From positions 496,001-560,000 of the forward strand of contig NZ_LMPM01000002.1 in assembly GCF_001423845.1 (NCBI RefSeq): a stretch of DNA of 64,000 nt, read 5' to 3'. The notes beneath the pieces were generated by a model. The model did not search any database, was not told where the DNA came from, and saw only the letters and a list, made by a program, of their open reading frames with translations. The translations under genes and the position numbers were made by a program. Position 1 is the first letter of the stretch; each line of letters starts with the position of its first letter. Below, piece after piece: positions 61,227 to 64,000 of the stretch. The stretch is from Sphingomonas sp. Leaf357. Lineage in GTDB: Bacteria > Pseudomonadota > Alphaproteobacteria > Sphingomonadales > Sphingomonadaceae.

Positions 61227-62495
61227 ATGCCGCCCGAACCGTTGGTCGGGATGCTTGCCCTTCCCCACGAATTCATCCTGCTCGGTATCGGCGGACTCAT
61301 CCTGGTCGCGGCGTGGCTGCCGGTGCTGATCAAACGCCTGCCGCTGTCGCTGCCGATCATCTTCATCGCCCTGGGATTCCTGCTGTCCTTCACGCCTTGG
61401 CTGCGCACCAGCCAGACGGCGATGACGCATGATCCGACGCTGGAACATCTGAACGAGATCATCGTGCTGATCGCGCTGATGGGGGCCGGGCTGCGGCTCG
61501 ACCGGCCATTCGGCTGGCGACGCTGGCGATCGACCTGGCTGCTGCTGCTCGTCGTCATGCCGCTGACCATGATCGCGATCTTCGTCGCGGCGCGCTGGGG
61601 GCTCGGGTTCAGCATCGCCGCGGCCATCCTGACCGCCAGCGCGCTCGCACCGACCGACCCGGTGCTCGCGGCCGACGTCCAGACCGGGCCGCCGCGCGAG
61701 GGCGAGGATGGCGAGACGAGGTTCGGCCTGACGTCGGAAGCGGGGCTCAACGACGGGCTGGCGTTTCCGTTCGTCCTGCTCGCGCTGGCGGTCCAGGCCG
61801 GCACGCTGGATTGGGTGCATTGGTCGGCCCTGCAGCTGGCCGGCGATCTGGCCGTGGGAACGCTGATCGGCTGGTTGCTGGGTGCCGGGGCGGGCTATCT
61901 GATGTTTCGCCTGCCGTCCGCGAAGCTTTCCGAAACCGGCGATGGCCTGGTCGCGATCGGCGTGACCTTCATGGCCTATGCCCTGAGCGTCCTGATCCAC
62001 GGCAACGGCTTCATCGCGGTATTCGTCGCCGCGCTCACGATCCGATCGACCTGCCCCGACGACGAATTCCACACCGCGATGTCCGATTTTTCCGGGCAGA
62101 TCGAACGCGTGCTGATGGCGATGGTGATGCTGCTGTTCGGCTGGGCGATCGGCCGGGGATTGCTCTCGGCGCTCGACTGGCGCGGGGCGGCGATCGCCGT
62201 GGCCCTGGTGTTCGTCATCCGCCCGCTGACGACGCTCGTCGCGTTCCACTGGTCGGGCGCGCCGGTGATGTCGCGGCATCTGATGGGCTTTTTCGGCATT
62301 CGCGGGATCGGTACGTTCTTCTACCTGCAATATGCCTTCAACCGAGCGGATTTTGCGGAGCGGCACGCGATCTGGGCAGTCGCCGGCGCGACGATCCTGT
62401 TGTCGATCGTCGTGCACGGGATGACCGCGACGCCGCTGATGGCCAAGGCGGACGCACGCCGCGAGCGCCGCCTGGCAAGAGAGAGCGGCGGATGA
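61227..62495 (+). CDS. Cation:proton antiporter (CPA1/NhaP-like)
   Basis: A 422-residue membrane protein with about 12 hydrophobic helices. The ion-binding region ALAPTDPVLAADVQTGPPRE and SEAGLNDGLAFPFVLLALAV matches CPA1 antiporters: the TDPV motif and the ND pair. A conserved Arg lies in FFGIRGIGTFFYLQYAF. It exchanges Na+ or K+ for H+ in the inner membrane. A second possible ATG lies 24 bases downstream. A bidirectional terminator follows at 62520. Confidence 0.92.
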   Translation: MPPEPLVGMLALPHEFILLGIGGLILVAAWLPVLIKRLPLSLPIIFIALGFLLSFTPWLRTSQTAMTHDPTLEHLNEIIVLIALMGAGLRLDRPFGWRRWRSTWLLLLVVMPLTMIAIFVAARWGLGFSIAAAILTASALAPTDPVLAADVQTGPPREGEDGETRFGLTSEAGLNDGLAFPFVLLALAVQAGTLDWVHWSALQLAGDLAVGTLIGWLLGAGAGYLMFRLPSAKLSETGDGLVAIGVTFMAYALSVLIHGNGFIAVFVAALTIRSTCPDDEFHTAMSDFSGQIERVLMAMVMLLFGWAIGRGLLSALDWRGAAIAVALVFVIRPLTTLVAFHWSGAPVMSRHLMGFFGIRGIGTFFYLQYAFNRADFAERHAIWAVAGATILLSIVVHGMTATPLMAKADARRERRLARESGG

Positions 62496-62519
62496 TCCGC
62501 CGCTCGCGACGCGCAGCAA

Positions 62520-62549
62520 AAAGCCGCCGACCTTTCGGCCGGCGGCTTT
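62520..62549. terminator. Bidirectional intrinsic terminator
   Basis: AAAGCCGCCG (62520-62529) pairs with CGGCGGCTTT (62540-62549). Flanking A-run on the left and T-run on the right make it work on both strands. It lies between the convergent antiporter and PEP-CTERM genes. Confidence 0.85.
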
Positions 62550-62571
62550 CCGTTCGCGTGACGAAGCGAAC

Positions 62572-63183
62572 TTATGCGTAGGTGACGGCGGTCGACACCT
62601 TCGCACGGCGGCGCATGCCGAAGCCGACCATGCCGAAGCCGGTGAGCATCAAGGCCCAGGTCGCGGGCTCGGGAACGGCGGCTGCCGCCTGGGTGAACGA
62701 GAACTGGCCGGTATAATCCGACGGATCGCCACCCGATACGGCACGGAACGGGCTGACATTATCGGCCGGGCTACGATCCCAGCCGAAACCGGTCAGCGTG
62801 TAGGTGAGGCCGCCCACGGTCGCGCTGGTGCCACCGGTGAAGGTGCTGCCGACATACTGGCCCGAGATCGTCGCGCCGTCGGCGAAGATCAGCGTCAGGG
62901 TGTAGAACGGATCCGAGTTGGTCGACGTACCGCCCGGGAAACCATCACCCGCGATGACATAGTTGTTCGAACCCGTCGTCGTCGCCGACGACGTGAAGTT
63001 GTCGTTCGGATTGATCACGTTGCCGAACGGGCGAACCAGAAACAGCGTGTAGAAGGTATCCGAGGAATTGGTGTTCCAGATCGTGCCGCTCGGGCCGTTC
63101 ACGCTCGCGCTGATCAGGTCGGCTGCGTTTGCGCCGGTCGTCATGCCAATGGCCGCGATCCCCGCCAGGATGTATTTCTTCAT
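62572..63183 (-). CDS. PEPxxWA-CTERM surface protein
   Basis: A 203-residue secreted protein. Signal peptide MKKYILAGIAAIGMTTGANA. The mature part is Ser/Thr/Gly-rich beta-type sequence (WNTNSSDTFYTLFLVRPFGN, SDPFYTLTLIFADGATISGQ). The sorting signal is VPEPATWALMLTGFGMVGFG with MRRRAK, the canonical PEPxxWA-CTERM. Exosortase processing and envelope or extracellular display are expected. Monocistronic. It is a chromosomal counterpart to the island-borne PEP-CTERM gene at 28497, with no close similarity outside the sorting signal. Confidence 0.92.
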   Translation of the reverse strand: MKKYILAGIAAIGMTTGANAADLISASVNGPSGTIWNTNSSDTFYTLFLVRPFGNVINPNDNFTSSATTTGSNNYVIAGDGFPGGTSTNSDPFYTLTLIFADGATISGQYVGSTFTGGTSATVGGLTYTLTGFGWDRSPADNVSPFRAVSGGDPSDYTGQFSFTQAAAAVPEPATWALMLTGFGMVGFGMRRRAKVSTAVTYA

Positions 63184-63517
63184 AAACGTTCCTACTTCTT
63201 AAGCTGACAAAAGTTTTCGCGCCGCGATCGCAATCGTCGCTCGCAAGTTGCGAGAGCAAACCACGCTGCAGACACGACAGTAGAAAAGCATGTTTCGTGC
63301 CACTGGCCTGTTTCGGCCATTCCTGATCACGTAAAATCGAATGTGTAATACTTGGCGACATGGCGCTATATTACCATCGAAATCAGGGTAGTTCTCGGCG
63401 TGGGATCAAACTCACATCGCCAAGTTTTCGTTCCGCTACGCATTGCAAATTGTTCGGTTCGGCGGACCGTCGAAACGCTTTGTCTCGAAACGGCACAGGC
63501 CGATCATGTGCCCTGGA
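63184..63517. other. Non-coding gap upstream of the PEP-CTERM gene
   Basis: 334 bases, AT-richer than the surroundings. It holds one small stem, TGGCC-TGTTTC-GGCCA (63304-63319). It must contain the promoter of the minus-strand PEP-CTERM gene, but no consensus stands out. The stop of the SGNH hydrolase is at the right end. Confidence 0.45.
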
Positions 63518-64000
63518 TCAGCGACCGCGGGTCAAGGTGTCGATCTCCCGCTTCATCGCGTCGGCCCAGATCTGATAGCCCCGGGCATTGGGATGCAGAT
63601 AATCCGGCATCAGATCGCCGGGCAGCGTGCCATCGGGCGCGAGGAATTCGGGGCCGACATCGAGGTAGAACACGGTCTTGCGATCGGCCAATCCGGCGAT
63701 CAACGTGTTCGTGGCGTTTACCGCCAGACGCAACGGATCGTCGCTGCGGTTGCCACGCGGAAAGATGCCGAGCAGCAGGATTCTCGCGCCGGGCAGCTTG
63801 CGGCGGATCGCCTCGACCACGGCCGCCACGCCGTCGGCGGTTTCCGCAGGGCCCATGCGGTTGGCATTGGCCAGATTGTTCGTCCCGATCATCAGGACCA
63901 CCAGCTTCGGGGTCAGGCCGTCGAGTTCGCCATGGTCGATGCGCCACAGCACGTGCTGGGTCTCGTCGCCGGCGATGCCGATATTGTAGGGACGGAAGCG
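63518..64000 (-). CDS. SGNH/GDSL-type lipase-acylhydrolase (5' end outside the window)
   Basis: At least 160 residues are visible; the N-terminus lies beyond 64000. The sequence enters as YNIGIAGDETQHVLWRIDHG (block II Gly), then block III LVVLMIGTNNLANANRMGP with the oxyanion Asn, and the catalytic Asp-His block V in DYLHPNARGYQIWADAMKRE. Block I with the catalytic Ser is off the edge. The family resembles platelet-activating-factor acetylhydrolase-like SGNH enzymes that deacylate sugars or lipids. A GTG at 63952 is internal, not the start. Confidence 0.88.
   Translation of the reverse strand, partial: RFRPYNIGIAGDETQHVLWRIDHGELDGLTPKLVVLMIGTNNLANANRMGPAETADGVAAVVEAIRRKLPGARILLLGIFPRGNRSDDPLRLAVNATNTLIAGLADRKTVFYLDVGPEFLAPDGTLPGDLMPDYLHPNARGYQIWADAMKREIDTLTRGR

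Overview
The window is about 64 kb of GC-rich chromosome from an alphaproteobacterium, most likely Sphingomonas or a close relative in the Sphingomonadales. Four things point there: two PEPxxWA-CTERM surface proteins, GapR/DUF2312, the alphaproteobacterial LexA box (GTTC-N7-GTTC), and promoters of the EcfG general stress type (GGAAC-N17-GTT). This assignment is inference from gene content; no rRNA gene is present.

1-18,500 is core genome. On the minus strand lie a RodZ-like protein, ptsP, and ruvC-ruvA-hicB-hicA-ruvB, in which a HicBA toxin-antitoxin pair sits inside the Holliday-junction operon. yebC, a DUF1003 protein, gapR and an amidohydrolase follow. Pyruvate kinase runs on the plus strand and converges on a Phd/VapC pair. 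A HAD phosphatase, rpmJ, a DUF4136 lipoprotein, an M14 carboxypeptidase, gpmA, purE-purK and a periplasmic-type cyclophilin complete the segment. Several families of intergenic palindromic repeats separate these genes.

18,528-34,601 is a tRNA gene with an integrated island. tRNA-Ser(GGA) ends in a 14-bp sequence that recurs at 34,588-34,601, next to a tyrosine integrase. The 16-kb island carries an AlpA-type excisionase, an orphan HTH regulator, an SOS-box-controlled small ORF-umuD-umuC operon, an SRAP (HMCES/YedK) protein, a PEP-CTERM protein and a three-gene operon. That operon encodes an MmeI-like restriction-methylation enzyme, a 1313-residue NACHT/STAND ATPase with a C-terminal PD-(D/E)XK motif, and a stand-alone DUF4143 protein. 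It is the best candidate in the window for an undescribed, probably anti-phage, system. The ATPase gene has an in-frame TAG at codon 8 counted from its most natural start, so it may be read from a TTG or be inactivated.

34,600-44,100 is a glycoconjugate locus. A Crp/Fnr regulator precedes GT2, acyl-CoA dehydrogenase-like, PIG-L deacetylase, NodS-like methyltransferase and GT4 genes, which overlap almost end to end. Converging on them are two fusion genes: a truncated glycosyltransferase joined to a GH1-like glycosidase, and a glycosyltransferase joined to UDP-galactopyranose mutase.

44,300-64,000 is an accessory and stress region. It holds DUF2252, DUF4142 and Tat-exported SDR genes, two of them behind EcfG-like promoters, then SRPBCC-alcohol dehydrogenase-SDR, phosphatidylserine decarboxylase, a DesK/DesR-like two-component system with an ABC-2 exporter, an alpha/beta hydrolase, a decayed SDR followed by aldo/keto reductase and SDR, an MFS drug exporter, a Na+/H+ antiporter, a second PEP-CTERM protein and the start of an SGNH hydrolase cut by the window edge.
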